DNA of 64,000 nucleotides from positions 806,001-870,000 of the forward strand of contig CADCXC010000035.1 in assembly GCA_902806595.1 (NCBI GenBank), given 5' to 3'. This DNA is from Pyrenopolyporus hunteri. Taxonomy: Eukaryota; Ascomycota; Sordariomycetes; Xylariales; Hypoxylaceae. The notes below the pieces were generated by a model. The model was not told the DNA's origin and ran no database searches. It saw nothing but the letters and a program-made list of their open reading frames with translations. Within the stretch, counting starts at the first letter, position 1, and each line of letters begins with the position of its first letter. Below are positions 23,989-36,900 of the stretch, piece after piece. A program made the translations under genes and the position numbers.

Positions 23989-26800
23989 CTTGGCGACGGG
24001 AGGCGCCCGAGGAGCGCCATTAAACAGTGGATAGGAATCGGACCTGGGTGTGCCGTGTTGTGCTGGTCGTCTCGAATGCTAGTCACCTTGATCCCCCCCT
24101 TCAGAGCTAAGAGTGACGATGGATGAATTTACCCTCGAGGAATGATGCCGACTGAGGAAGTGCTGCGGTCGAGGACTTGTCCTGATAGGTATTGCCGTTT
24201 GCTATATCTGACGTTGCGGGTGACAAATCATCCGAACCAATAGGACTGGAATCACGCAGGCTTCCGTAGAGCCAATGACAGAGGGCGACGTGCGCAGAAA
24301 GGCTCGAGAGGGTTCGGAGAAAGCAAGGCAGAAGAAGGCCGCATTAACTACGCGGGTGTAAGTGTAATGCCCGATATGCGTGTTTAGGTACCTATTGGAC
24401 GAGGTGCAGCGTGGGAGTCTACAGACCAATAAGACACGGGGTTAGGGGAAAGTGTTGTATCGTACAATAGGTACAGACGCATCTCAGAGAAGAATAGGAG
24501 TAGAAAGGTGAAGTACCCGGTTTGGGCCGGTATCACCGAGGACATGATTGTGGCATGGAACGATAACGGATACGGGGGATATGATATGGGGATATGATAA
24601 TGGGGATATGATAATGGGGATATGATAATGGGGATACGTTAATGGGGATACGATATGGGGATATCCTTCTAAACCTAATCATTCCTATCACTTGCCGCAT
24701 GTCATTTGCCATTGCCTTTTGCCTTTTGCCCCAACTGCCCAGTTTCGCTACCCAGGCCTCCCCTATGCCTTCCCGTGTTCCGCATCGTGGGTTCCATTGG
24801 GTCTCTGGTGGGGTGGGAGAGAAGTCGGTGCCGCCCAAGCCGCTTTGGCTAGCGCCAGCAGTCAAGTTATACATAGTAGGTAGCTTGCAACGCCTCTCAT
24901 TGGTAGGCCCATCCCATAACGGGAAGTCAAACCCCAGCCCACGTTCGCTGGCCAGGTACCATAGGTACCCCTGTCAAGATGTTGTCAACGGGGGACCGGC
25001 TCTATTTTCTTTCCTTCTCTTTTTTTTGGGTTCTTTGATTTTCTTTTCAATAACAGCCTATGTATTGATATCTTGACACATTGATATGTATTACTCTGTA
25101 CCCGACGCGCACATATCCGATACGTGTACGCCTACCTACCTAAGTACCCAGGCGGCGGGCGTAGTTAGTGTGGGAATCGAATAATACCTACCCGCCTACG
25201 AGGTTATATTTCCTTTTTCCAGTCCTAATAAGCCCATCTCCCCGAACTCCCTCCCCCTCCCTTCTATCTTAAATAGTCGATGAATCAGTGACATGTCGGC
25301 TAGTAGACATTGCCCGCTGAAATGCAATTATTCGCTACACATGTCGAGCATCCCTGACATGCATTACATGTATATATGTACCTACCTACCTACCCAGGTA
25401 AGCCATGCATACGAGCTGCAAGGCCCCAAAAAGTTTATTGAGCCCAAATATGTACCACCACACTTACCTACATGTATATAGGCAGCTACATAGGTACCTA
25501 GGTACCTAGATAAGATGCCCAGTAGCGGACATTGCTATGCGTTGATCCGTTTAAGGATTCGGAGAAAACAGTAAAATATCAACACCAACTTAAGCAGTCC
25601 TCATCTGTACGGACTGGGTTGTCGGAGAATCGTATACGTCGGTAAGCTGTGAAGCATGTACGCACATGTATATAACTAACATTCGCCTAAGCGCCCTTTA
25701 CATGATGGTCGGACGTTAATAAATACATGTATCTGAGGTCCGTCGCCGTATCTCGATCGGCGAATTCCTCTGATCGATTTGTCATGTATAGGGTCGTATA
25801 GGACTGGGTGCCAACATAGACGCGGTGACGCAAGGGCGAGCGATTGAGGCAATAAAAGTATTTGGTACTTCGACTAGCCGTGGCCATTGAAGTTGCACCT
25901 GATGCTGCCGTTACGTATACGATTCTTACATGTAGGTACCTGTATATGCCTACATACCTAGGTAGGTACCTCACACATAGGCACACGCCTTTCTAGTTGG
26001 CATGACCCTTTTCGGCGCGAATAGGTACGTAAGGTAGGTACTCACGTAAAACCCTTCAAAGGGAATATGACATATGACACCAACAAAATTAGGTACCTGA
26101 TTAAGTAGTGCCATGCTCGTATATGCGAGCGTCTACATAGTAGTACTACCACTACCAAATCAGTGTCCAACGTCAACCGGAGGATATGGAATCGAAGCAC
26201 TCCAACATCTTCCCCATTTTCACCTCACTCGACCCCTTAATGGGCTAGCCTCGCCATGGAATCTTGTTACCAGATTGCCCGGTTCAAAACGCATTGTCAA
26301 TTATGGTAGCAACGGGACAGCCCGCTTTCTCCCCCTACTAGATAGTGCGTTGACTATATCTTCGCCAGCCCTTGCTTGCCAACGCAGATTATGAGAGGTA
26401 TCCTTGCCGAAGGGGAAGGCCTGGTAAACTCCGAGCCTAATGCAAATAGGAATATATAGCTGAACAATGAAAGCCATGGGCAAGAGCCGGGCACGAGAGT
26501 ATAAGACCTGGGCCGGACTGAACCCCTTTAAATCCAGCCCGCGGAGACCATTCCTCTCAATTCTTGGTCGCCCCGGTTCTAACTCGCCAAATTGGACCGA
26601 CCTTACGTGTAACCAGCCTTATCTGTATAATTGCAATGTGAAGGGAAACCTGAAGTTTTTGATTTTGAATGGTATCACGATTCTTTTGTTTTTGTTTTTA
26701 TTTCTTTCGTTTTATTTGGGGTCATGACGGTCGTGAAGTAGGGCAAATCCCTTTTTCCATTTGCTCAGAACTCAGAACAATGGTGTTCGGGTGATTACGG
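23989..26800. other. Gene-free region upstream of the TRP/ML gene
   Basis: The left part is the promoter of the TRP/ML gene and the right part the 3' flank of the next minus-strand gene. It includes a minisatellite at 24572-24665 and AGGT/ACCT tracts near 25128-25145, 25378-25510 and 25935-26040. Frames such as 24642-25076 and 26467-26727 (plus) have no motifs and no credible splice partners. Confidence 0.5.
24572..24665. repeat. 14-bp GGGGATATGATAAT minisatellite
   Basis: About six copies of a 13-14 bp unit, GGGGATATGATAAT with variants (GATACGTTAAT, GATACGAT), stand head to tail. All copies are within one or two changes of the consensus. Confidence 0.85.
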
Positions 26801-29473
26801 TTAATTCTCCTCCTCGTCCTCCTCGATGGGGGCGGGGGTCCTCCTTTCGCTCCTTCGCTTGGGACGCCTGTGTCTCGAGCTCGAAATGTTACTCGCGGAG
26901 TCTTCGGGAGCTATGTCAAAATCATCGCCCCCCCAGTCGCTTTCGCTCATGATACCGTCATCATCTCCCAACGCCCACGGCGGCCTCTCCGAGTTTTGAG
27001 AGTTGCCCGATAGTTGCGGTAGGACGTCGATCCTCCCTGCGCGGCGATGTTGCTGGCTCATTAGCAAGCCGTTGTTGCGCTGACGGAGAGCGTTTCGAAC
27101 CACCTCGGCACGCTCGTGGAGCTTCTCAAAAGCGTCTTCGAGCGTCTCCATGCCTTGGTAAATTTCCCTTTCTACCTCCGCTAGCACGGCCATTTCAACC
27201 TCTTCGTCGTGGGAGACTGGCTGACGGGCGTGTCCAGGCGCGGCAGAGGAAGATAAAGATACGAAGGACGCCGGCGTCGTACCCCGCGAGTACATGCCTG
27301 AGAATGGTGTTGTGCTACGGGACGCGCTGAATCCCGACGCATGCCGCATTCCCGCGCCTGGCCCTCGGGAGGGCGGCGGAGATGAGAACGGCGGGTTATC
27401 TACGGTAGGGGTCATCGCATCATCAGCGTCGGCTCCGGACCAGAGAAAACCGTCAAAACGACCCGAGACGAGAATTTCCCACTCTTGCGGACTGATATCG
27501 GTTATCGTTGCGAGAAGATCGTGATGAAAGGGGTATTTGACGAGAAACACGGCCGTCTCCGCATCGCGGGGTGCCTGAGGAAGACGGTAGAGGCGCTGAA
27601 GTGCTAGGCCCGTCTTGACCATGAAATCTGTCCTCGGTTTACGCATCGGCGTAGGGGCTCGCAGAGCAGGTTGTAGTTCCCGCGCGCCGGAGAGTAATGC
27701 GTTGAAATATGGTCGTTCTTCTTGGTCAAGGTTGGTTAGGATGGCGAAGGTTAGTGTCTCATCATCAACCTCGGAGGGCGCTGGTGCAGGTGCTTCAGCG
27801 CAGTTGCTCATCCACTTGTCGACGGCGGATCTGACCTTTTTCGATTGTCGTAGGTAGTGATCCCTGAATTCCTCGGCAATATCGGGGTCCAATTTGATGG
27901 GGGAAGCCGGTCGAGGGGGTACTTCCTGCGCACTCTCGATCGCATTCGCACAAAGAGAAGCAAGGTCGAATGGTGGCCATGCTGGCATCTCAACCCTGCC
28001 CCCAACTCGTTCCAACACCTCGCCCCAACCTAGCCCTCGATGTTCCTCTGGCGTCTTCTCGCACATGATACAACCGCATCCTTCAGCAGGAAGGTCTCTA
28101 GAGAATACATCCTCCAACCGGTCAAGGAGCCGGCGTGCGACGGATTTATGCCCCGTTGCTACCGCGACCGAACCTTGCTTCTGAAGAACGGATTGGTACT
28201 GATCCAGAAGGTTGAAGAAGGGCGCAAATAGGACTTCCGCGCCCGCAAGGGGTGGGTTCGACGGTCGCGTCCCATTCTGACGCGGTATCACAGACAGAAA
28301 GTTCTTGGGGATAGGATGAGGTAAACCACCATTTTGAAGGAGATAGTCCACTCTTGGAACTTCTTGAATATTTAATGGGGGGGGAGGTGGCGGCGGTGGA
28401 GGGGGGCCAAAATCTGTTGCAGGAGTCGCTGAAGGAGTGGGACGTTCTTGTGCCTCATACCTTATGTTGGGGGTCGGCTTCTCGTTAGGAAAGGTCTGCG
28501 GTGGCGGAAATTGCGGCGTAATTGTAGGAGTTTTCGGCGAGGAGTCCTGTATGGAACCTGGAGAGTCTTGAACTTCAATTGGACTGGGGACCCTAGTAGT
28601 CCTTAACGAGGTTGTCCGGTGTGGAGCAATGGAAGTAGCCGCGGACGAAGCTCCTGTAGTTTTGTTGTGGCTGCTATGAGAAGCACCATCGCTGACTACC
28701 CGTACACCTAGTGGCGGAGGTGGAGGCGGAGGCGGTGGAGGCGGGTAACTCGGAGATTTGATGGTGGTAGCGTGGCTCGAGGCTTTGGATTTGGTAGATA
28801 GCTTGGACTTGTCGTCGTGCTTCGAGCTGGATCGAGATAGGCCAGAAGTCCTTGACATTGGTCTATCCGAGCCAGACCCATATTCATCCCTCAACTTTGA
28901 GGGCGATGTCTTGCCTCGCCTTTTCTTCTCTTCGGACAAATCCGTCTCGGGAGGACTGGGCGGTCGGGCGTCTTTCTGCGAGCTTTTTTTCATTGTGGCA
29001 CCTGTAGATTTAGATCTCCTTATGCTACTGTAACCAATATCCGTGGTATCTGGGGTAAGTGGTTCGGCGCTGAGAGTGGACGTCTCTAGGTCGTCGCGGC
29101 TGAGTATAGTTTCCTTGCTATGAGCTTTGCTGAAGCTAGGGTATGGCAAGCTGATTCTGCTGGTGGAAAGGGAGGTTCTCGAAAGTTCGGGTACCAGGTC
29201 GCTCGTTGACGACGACGCCTTCCTATCACGGTCCCTCTCTTTCTCTTCCCTTGTTCGGTGGCGGCGGTGTGAGGAGGTATGCGAATCACCGTCACCGATG
29301 CCTTTATGCTTAGAGCGGTGGGACTTGTGGTGGTGATGGCTATCTCTATCCCCTTTGGCACGTTCTTTATCTCTTTCTCTGTCCCTGTCCCACTCCCGTT
29401 CGCTCTTGCTTCGTCGGCGATCGCGTGAACGAGCATCTGTAGCTGCGTCGGCATCAGCGTCTTTAGAACCCAT
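26801..29473 (-). CDS. Large Pro/Ser-rich conserved fungal protein of unknown function
   Basis: A single exon encodes 890 residues. The first 100 residues are charged (Arg-Asp/Arg-Glu dipeptides, His run HHHHK). Two polyproline runs follow (near residues 245 and 360). A folded-looking middle part of about residues 370-700 contains a Cys-rich segment GCGCIMCEKTPEEHRGLGWG and a helical part ending QEWEILVSGRFDGFLWSG. The C-terminus is acidic (EEDEEE) after a basic RHRRPKRRSERR segment, so a nuclear location is likely. Orthologs in Sordariomycetes carry the database name '5-methylcytosine G/T mismatch-specific DNA glycosylase', as I remember it; I see no helix-hairpin-helix glycosylase motif and treat that name as unsupported. 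Start: ATG at 29473, first in frame. Confidence 0.78.
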   Translation of the reverse strand: MGSKDADADAATDARSRDRRRSKSEREWDRDRERDKERAKGDRDSHHHHKSHRSKHKGIGDGDSHTSSHRRHRTREEKERDRDRKASSSTSDLVPELSRTSLSTSRISLPYPSFSKAHSKETILSRDDLETSTLSAEPLTPDTTDIGYSSIRRSKSTGATMKKSSQKDARPPSPPETDLSEEKKRRGKTSPSKLRDEYGSGSDRPMSRTSGLSRSSSKHDDKSKLSTKSKASSHATTIKSPSYPPPPPPPPPPPLGVRVVSDGASHSSHNKTTGASSAATSIAPHRTTSLRTTRVPSPIEVQDSPGSIQDSSPKTPTITPQFPPPQTFPNEKPTPNIRYEAQERPTPSATPATDFGPPPPPPPPPPLNIQEVPRVDYLLQNGGLPHPIPKNFLSVIPRQNGTRPSNPPLAGAEVLFAPFFNLLDQYQSVLQKQGSVAVATGHKSVARRLLDRLEDVFSRDLPAEGCGCIMCEKTPEEHRGLGWGEVLERVGGRVEMPAWPPFDLASLCANAIESAQEVPPRPASPIKLDPDIAEEFRDHYLRQSKKVRSAVDKWMSNCAEAPAPAPSEVDDETLTFAILTNLDQEERPYFNALLSGARELQPALRAPTPMRKPRTDFMVKTGLALQRLYRLPQAPRDAETAVFLVKYPFHHDLLATITDISPQEWEILVSGRFDGFLWSGADADDAMTPTVDNPPFSSPPPSRGPGAGMRHASGFSASRSTTPFSGMYSRGTTPASFVSLSSSAAPGHARQPVSHDEEVEMAVLAEVEREIYQGMETLEDAFEKLHERAEVVRNALRQRNNGLLMSQQHRRAGRIDVLPQLSGNSQNSERPPWALGDDDGIMSESDWGGDDFDIAPEDSASNISSSRHRRPKRRSERRTPAPIEEDEEEN

Positions 29474-30670
29474 GGTGGCGGACTATGCGAGCCCGACTGG
29501 GCCCAACCACAAGTTCGGAATTGACAAGTGGGTTGTGTTTTTTCCCTCTCTTCAATTTATGCAAATGATATGGAAGAGACGTCGATTGCGGAGCATGGAC
29601 TTGAGTGTATTCAATGCAATCCCTCAGTGACGGTGATCGGGGATTCGTGCAATGGGTTGGTTGGCAAGGTTGTGTAGAAAGAAAGTATTGGAGAAGTGAT
29701 GAAAGCAAGCACAAGGCACTTGCATGTTCTAAAGATGTGCAGACGAGGTGACGGCGGCTATTGGAGTCTTTCCACACGCTACGCAGCTGCCTGTGATTCG
29801 ACGAGCTGATGCAGGTATCGGGAAGGGGCCATAGGTACTACCTACAATACAAATTAGGTACAGATGTACAGGGTACTCAGCAGTAAAAGTGGGGTGGCGT
29901 TGGCACTTCTTGTACCTTCTCTTGCTTCTCTTAGATACATCCATGTATATACCTAGGTAGGTACCTACATTATGTAGCTATTGGATTTTGAAATATTTCT
30001 ATTTTCCATTTTACGTACCTAGCACATACCTATGTTCATATCCATACCTACCAGCATTAACCACCCGTATACCTACCTACCTACCTACCTACCTACCTTA
30101 TAGGTACCTATATACTATCGAACTGGTTGTTGGTCGTACAAGGTAAGCTAACCCTCTAGTAGGTACCCAATTACATACAAGTTGGTTTCCTAAGATTAGC
30201 TCTATATCCTACCTACGTACCTTCCTAGGTACCACCTAGGTAGGCATGCACACAGACTACACGTACAGTATCTTCTAGGTACGTACATTTGCTCTAGTTG
30301 ATTGTATATAGGTAGTTGTACAATATCTCATGGTCGGAAGGGCCCCCTCTCCCCAGAGGATCTCACGATCTAATATACGAGAATAGTCCGATTGGGCCAG
30401 GAGGTGATGGTCGCATCAATAAATTCGAAGAAAAGTCTATTTCTTTAACATGCCCTACGGTTGTAAACTATTCCTCTAACGCTCTAAATCGTGCTAGTAA
30501 GAGCACCGTTTGCGCTCACCATTCCGGCCGAATTAGGATTCGTGTTCCATGGCTTCGGCATGCGTATCGGAAGTCTACCCGTGTCTGTCTCTATTTATCG
30601 ATGATATATTCTTTGTAACGTCGAATATCCTCGACAACACCCCAAGAAATCTATAACGCCTCGGCCAAAT
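29474..30670. other. Intergenic region with AGGT/ACCT tracts
   Basis: It holds the promoter of the 890-residue protein gene (left) and the 3' flank of ATP sulfurylase (right). ACCT/AGGT runs cluster at 29948-30265, including a six-unit CTAC/CTAC run near 30070-30098. A plus-strand frame at 30316-30618 looks like chance. Confidence 0.55.
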
Positions 30671-32753
30671 TCACAAGCGATCCAGTAGGCCGCGACTCTC
30701 CAGCATGAGAACAATTTGGTGCACAATGGACCTCACCGTTTGCTTCTCACAGTCAACTACTAGGTCGGGCTTCGAGGGAGGCTCATACGGGTCGTCGACA
30801 CCCGTAAATCCCTTGATCTCCCCGGCACGAGCCTTGGCGTATATGCCTCGTTTGTCGGTTTTCTCGCAGTACTCGAGGGGAGTAGCTACATGGACGAGGT
30901 AAAAGTCACCGTACTTCTCAACCGTTTCCTTCGCGGCCGTACGATCTTTGTCAAAAGGCGCGATGGGCGCAGCGATAACAGCGGCACCGGATCTAGTCAG
31001 CTCGCCGGCGACAAAGGCAATGCGAGCGATATTCGTGCTGCGGTCCTCCCTGCTAAATCCCAATTCAGACGACAGCTCGTGCCGCACGGTCTCACCAAGC
31101 AGCATAGACACCGATCGGCCACCCTGTTGGTTCAGGGTAACCTGGAGAGCTCTCGCGATTTGGTCCTTACCGCTATTTGTATAACCCGTCAAGAAGACGG
31201 TGAATCCTTGAGCGGCTCGTGGGGGGTGCGACTCGCGTAGTACTTTAACAACTTCGGGGTACGAAAACCACTCAGGGATGTCTCGGCCGCTCCTCAACCT
31301 CGAGCGCAGTTCTGTACCGGATATATTTAATGTGCGGGCGTCTTTCGGGATTTGATCAACGGGCGCGTACTCGTCTTTGTCTGGCAAGTATGTCATCATT
31401 TGGAAGGGTACCACCTCGATGCCGAGCTCGTCGCGGTATTTCTCGACCGCATACTGAGCGTCGTAAGGCCCGTAGAAATCAACCCCTTGGCTATTCTTTC
31501 CAGGGCCGGCATGGTCGCGGCCAACGATGAAGTGGGTTGCGCCGTGATTCTTACGGATGATGGCGTGCCAGATGGCTTCGCGGGGGCCACCCATACGCAT
31601 AGCCAACGGGAGGAGACCCAGGACGGCCATGCCATTAGGATATCTTGGCAACAGGGCCTTGTATACTCGCACCCGCGTGAAGTGGTCGATGTCTCCAGGT
31701 TTTGTTAATCCAACCACCGGGTGGATAAGGACGTTCGCGTGGTGAGAACGAGCAGCGCGAACCGTCAACTCTCGGTGCGCTCGGTGCATCGGGTTCCTTG
31801 TCTGGAAAGCGACAACTCGGCTCCAGCCTAGCTTGTCAAAGTGTAATCGGAGCTCGGCCGGAGTATCTACGTGAAAATCTAAGTCAGCTTCCAAAATAAC
31901 ATGACAATTCAGGATCTATAGTTAGACTCACACCGGAGGTCTACGAAGTCATAGTGCTGTAAGCGGTTGACAGCCTCTACCTTACCACCGACGTAGAAGT
32001 CAGCGGCCGTCCTGAAGAGATACTTCACGGCTGGGTGTGCCTCGTCATCGCTTCCGAAGACTTCCTTCGCCTCAAGGACCCTGTTGTGCTCATGCGCGTC
32101 AGCGGTGCCAATGGCGTAAAGCCTGATAGGTGGGAGATTGCTCGTACTTGTCTGGCTTGTAAATGTCGTCTATGGTAAGGATAGCTAAATTCCTATCGTC
32201 ACGAAGATCACGTAGTGTCACTCGGATCCCTGGCTTGAGGCCAAGTTCATTGATTGTCCCATCAGACACATCCAGAGTAATGGGCATGCTGAACAGAACG
32301 CCATCAGCCAGCCGATTCTCCTTCACGACACTGCACAAGACGGTCAGCACAGAAGCCCGATCACCGATACGACTCTGCTGGTGCATACCCATTATAGTCG
32401 GCCTCGTTCATGAAACCTGACCGCGTGTTCGTGTAAGCTTAACTTCATTTCGAGGACACAGAATTGGGCATAGTAATCATTGCGCTACTCGTTGGATACA
32501 TAGGTAGGTAGTTGTATATGATGGGGTAAGAATAAGCGGTATCGGGCTGTCTAGAAAACGCAAACAGCGTGAACATCAACACACCTTCAAGAGGTGAGAA
32601 GCCACCATTGAGGATCAATTCGAGGTCGCAGAGCTGCCTCTCGGTTAGGGTGATGGCGGGAAGCGTCTCAGCTTCGGCTGCAAGCTGAGCTTGTCTGGGG
32701 AAGTCTCGAGCAAGGAGGTCCTTGAGGATGCCACCATGAGGAGGGTTCGCCAT
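30671..32753 (-). CDS. ATP sulfurylase (sulfate adenylyltransferase)
   Basis: Five exons (32753-32585, 32416-32389, 32330-32148, 32080-31932, 31866-30671) give 574 residues, the usual fungal length. The enzyme makes adenosine 5'-phosphosulfate from sulfate and ATP, the first step of sulfate assimilation. Visible landmarks: GGFSPLEG, the catalytic QTRNPMHRAHREL (residues 198-210), GRDHAGPG (292-299) and ISGTELR. From about residue 398 lies the APS-kinase-like allosteric domain; its P-loop is altered (LTGYTNSGKDQ, 402-412), as in other fungal enzymes where this domain binds PAPS and inhibits. Introns of 168, 58, 67 and 65 nt all keep the frame; exon 2 is only 28 nt. Known gene names differ by species (met3, sC, cys-11), so none is given. 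Confidence 0.95.
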
Positions 32754-33805
32754 TGTCTAGGAACGCAGGTCGGAAGGAAACTTCCCACGTAAGTGTGTCG
32801 GTAGGGTAAGATATAGTACGCCCAACAGGTAAAGATGGATGTGGTATATAGAAGAAGACGAGGGGGAGGAAAGGGAAAAGGGAAAGGAATTAGAAGCCCA
32901 CGACTGCGGTTCTTAATGGAAAAGTAGGGGACAGCCAGGAAAGATCACGGACAATCGCCGTGTAGATATGGACGTACAAGTGCGTCGGAACTTGATCAAC
33001 TTAGCCACTAACACGTTCTACATAATAGGATAAAAAAAAAACACATTAATATCCACCAGGGCCGATTCCGATGCGGTCCAAGCTACGTAATCGGCAGCAG
33101 ACAAACGATACATGCTCCTTGTAGTTATCCGCGAGGTGGAACATGGGTTCAGGAAAAGGGAATAGGATTTTTTTTTTTTAAAAAAAAAGGCCAATCGAAT
33201 AGCATTTAGCCTCGATGACGTGCTCAGGGACCAGCGACAGCCGCCGCCTAGAAATACAGTACCATCGGTTCTCGTCCGTCACTAGACCGACACGGCCGGG
33301 TTTCCCCCCCTTCTCCTTCTTTAGTAAAAGATCAAAAACGATATGAAAAGTCAGCTAGACCAACACGTCCCTAGCCACGCGGCTCTCGGGGATCTAGGTC
33401 CCCCGATGATGCCTTACCTGTACAGAAGTGCGCGTTTGTTCTAATGTCGATTGCGGGGTACCTAGGTAGGTAGGTAGATACCTATGTAATTCAGTTGGTG
33501 CAGCACCATCGAGAGGGGGTCGTAGGGGGGTTGGGTTTCAATCGAGGTAGGATAAGGAAATACTGCCTAGGTACCTACCTATATAAGTACAGTTCTAGCT
33601 GTGGCTCTTGGCCTCCCCAGCTGCGGGGGTACAAAAAGGAAGAGGAGTTACATTGAATACCCCTACTTACTTAAGCACCTCTTTAGGCGGCGGCTCACCT
33701 ACCACATCCCTTATAATCACCCAGAATAGGTACCTACGATACGGTACATGTACGCCGGAGGTAAGCAGCTATTAGGTACATGTAGATTACGATAAAGATA
33801 AAGGG
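32754..33805. promoter_or_regulatory. Promoter region of ATP sulfurylase
   Basis: About 1 kb upstream of the ATP sulfurylase start. It contains a CCAAT box at 33191-33195 and a TGACGTG element at about 33216-33222, which is only a weak match to the fungal sulfur activator (CYS3/MetR) site. A T-run meets an A-run at about 33171-33188. AGGT/ACCT tracts (33458-33580) lie next to the retrotransposon edge. No gene is seen. Confidence 0.35.
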
Positions 33806-33987
33806 GGTATGGATACTTAATCACATAATTTAAATTTTATTATATAAAGTATAAAAACGATATTCGCCGATTATTAAAATTTAAAAAAATTAAATAATTT
33901 ATAATATTTATATTTTATTTATAATTTAATTTTATATAAATATTAATAAGTTATAAACGTTATTAAAACGTAAAATTAATAATATAT
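33806..33987. repeat. Left long terminal repeat
   Basis: It pairs with 39388-39569 at a constant offset of 5582 bases. All differences I saw are C/T or G/A. The base just outside (33805 G versus 39387 T) is the first non-transition mismatch, which sets the left edge. Confidence 0.8.
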
Positions 33988-36900
33988 AAATAATTATTTA
34001 TATCGATAAATCGTTTAATATAATAAAATATATATTTACTTAATTATTTATTTTTCGATTAATTAATATTTTTTATTTTCGTTTTTAAAAACTTAAATAT
34101 CGATTTATTTTATATATATATTAAATTTAGATATAAATTTATTCGATTTTTTATATTTTTTTTAAATTTTTTTTAATTTTTTTTTTTCGTTAATATTATA
34201 ATAATCGATAATAATTTCCCGCGAAAAATTCGTCGTTATTAACGTTAACGATGATTTTTTATAAAATATTTAAAATAAAAATAATAAAAATTATTCGAAT
34301 ACGATTAAAAAAATATATAAACGTTTCGATAAATTAACTATCGATATTATTAAAAAATTCGAAAAATAAAACGAAATTTTAAATCGTTTCGATAATAAAA
34401 TATTTAATATTTAAATTCGATTCGATTAATTTTTTAATAAATTTAAAATATTCGTAAAATATAAAAAACGACGATTTACGTTATTAATATAAAATTTTCG
34501 TTTAATTTTTAATTTTTTTTTTTTTAACTTTTACTTTCGAAAAAAATTTTTTTTTTTATCGTTAATAACGTTTTTATTTATTAAAAAAATATAAATTACC
34601 GTTATTATCGTTTACGTAATAATTTACGAACGTTATTAACGTAAAACGTTTTTTTAATGAAAAATTAAATTTATAATAAATATATTAAAAAGGTTTAATT
34701 AATTTTAATTAAAAAAAACGAATTAAAATAATTTAATTTAAAATAATTTTTTTTTTAAAATAACGAATTTCGACCGTTACGAAAAAAAAAATAAAATAAT
34801 TTTTTTTTTTTTATTTTAAATTAATTTAAGTAAATTATATAATAATAAATAAATTTTTCGAAATTTAAAACCGTTTAAAAATAACGTTAATATTTTATAA
34901 ATTATAAATTAATCGAATATTTATAAAAATAACCGGCGATTTTTAATAAATCGTAATATATTTATATAATTAAAAATTTTTTTAAATAATATTTTTAAAA
35001 ATAATATTTTAAATGTTTTTTAAATATTATATATTATTTAACTTTATAATATTATTCGTTATATTATTATTTTATTAAAATAAAAGTATAATTAATTTTA
35101 TACGACGTTTAAAAAAAATATTTTATCGATTATTTTATTAAAATTATAACTTATATTAAAACTACGAAATTTTAATTAATATTTTATACATTTATATATT
35201 AAATGTTTAATTTTTTTTTTATAATTATATTACGTTTTAAAATACGATATAAATCGTAAAAAAAACCGTTTATTATATTAAATTAATTATTATAATAACG
35301 ATTAAATCGAAAATTTATAATATTTCGATAATTATATTTTAATTATAAAATACTTTTACTTTTTTTTATAATATTAATATTTCGAAAATAACTTTTATTA
35401 AATTTAAAAAAACATAAATTAAATTTTTAAATACGATAAAAATCGTATTTAAAATAATAATAATATCGAATTTTTAATTCGATAATCGTTATATTATAAT
35501 TATAAATAATAAAAATTATATTATAAACGCCGTTAAAATAATTAATAATAAATGTTTTAATTATAATAAAAAAAATTATTAAATAAAAAATTATTATTAA
35601 TATTTTTTTTAATAAAATCGATAATTTTTAAATAAATACGAAAAATTTAAAAATAATAAAATTACCTTTAAAAATTTATTTAAAAACGATTAAAAAACTC
35701 GTTTCGATAACCGTATAAAAAATTCTTTTTATAAATAAAAAAATAACGTTCGATTTAACGTTAAAATCGTTTAAAACGATAAAAATAATAAAATCGAACG
35801 TAATTTTTTTAAAATTTTAACCGTCGAATTAAATTTCGATTTTAATAAAAAATTTAAAAAACTTTTTAATAATATAATATAAAAATAAAACGATAATATT
35901 TATTTCGTATAAATAAATATATTCGAATAACTTTTATTACGTATAAAAAATAAATTAATATAAAAAAATTAAAAAAATTTTTATAATTTATTTCGAATAA
36001 AATTATTCGAAAATAAAATTTTTATAATATTTTTTAATTACGATTATATTATTTATTATATATCGAAGATTTTAATTAAATTTTATCGACGATATTAAAT
36101 AAATTAATTATTTAAAATAAAAAATATAAAAAATTAAAATTTTTCGATTAATTATAACGTTTTAATTATAATTAAATTCGAAATAATTAATAAATTAACT
36201 TTTTAATTTATCGTTTTAATAAACGTTATTTTAAATAATATTTTTTTAAAAAATTTTATTTTAAATAAAAATATTTTTTATAAATAAAAAACGTTTTATA
36301 TCGTTAATAAAAAATTAATTTTAAATAATTTCGTAAATAAATTAACGTTACGTTTTTTAATTTTAAATTAATATATAACGATTTACATTATTTATAAAAT
36401 TATTTATTCGACGATCGAAACTTTTTTTATTAAATAATATAAATTAATATTTAAAAATTTTAAAATATTATTTTATTTTAAATTTTACGAAAAAAAAATA
36501 TTTAAATTCTTCGATATTAAATTTAAATAAAAAAATAAAATAAAAATTTAACATCGAATAAATATAAACGATTATAATTCGATAAAATTATTATTTTAAC
36601 GGTATAATTTATCGTAAATTAAAACTATAAAAAATTTTTTATTTAAATATAAAAGATTATATATAAAAAATAATATTAATCTTTAAAGTTTATTATTTTT
36701 ATTAACTTCGAAAAAAACTTTCAACGAAATTATTAAATTTCGAATAATCGATAAAAACGTAATTTAACGATTTTACATCGATTATTACCGTTTAAATAAT
36801 GTTATTATTAAAAATGTTTATTTTTTATTTAACGTTATAAATTAAATTTAAAAAGTCGTGGGTTATAAATAATATATTTTTTTAAATTTTAAAAACGATT

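Noticed and set aside
32754..33805. A CYS3/MetR sulfur-control site upstream of ATP sulfurylase
   Set aside because: The best candidate near 33215 differs from the palindromic consensus in the right half; too weak to call as a site.
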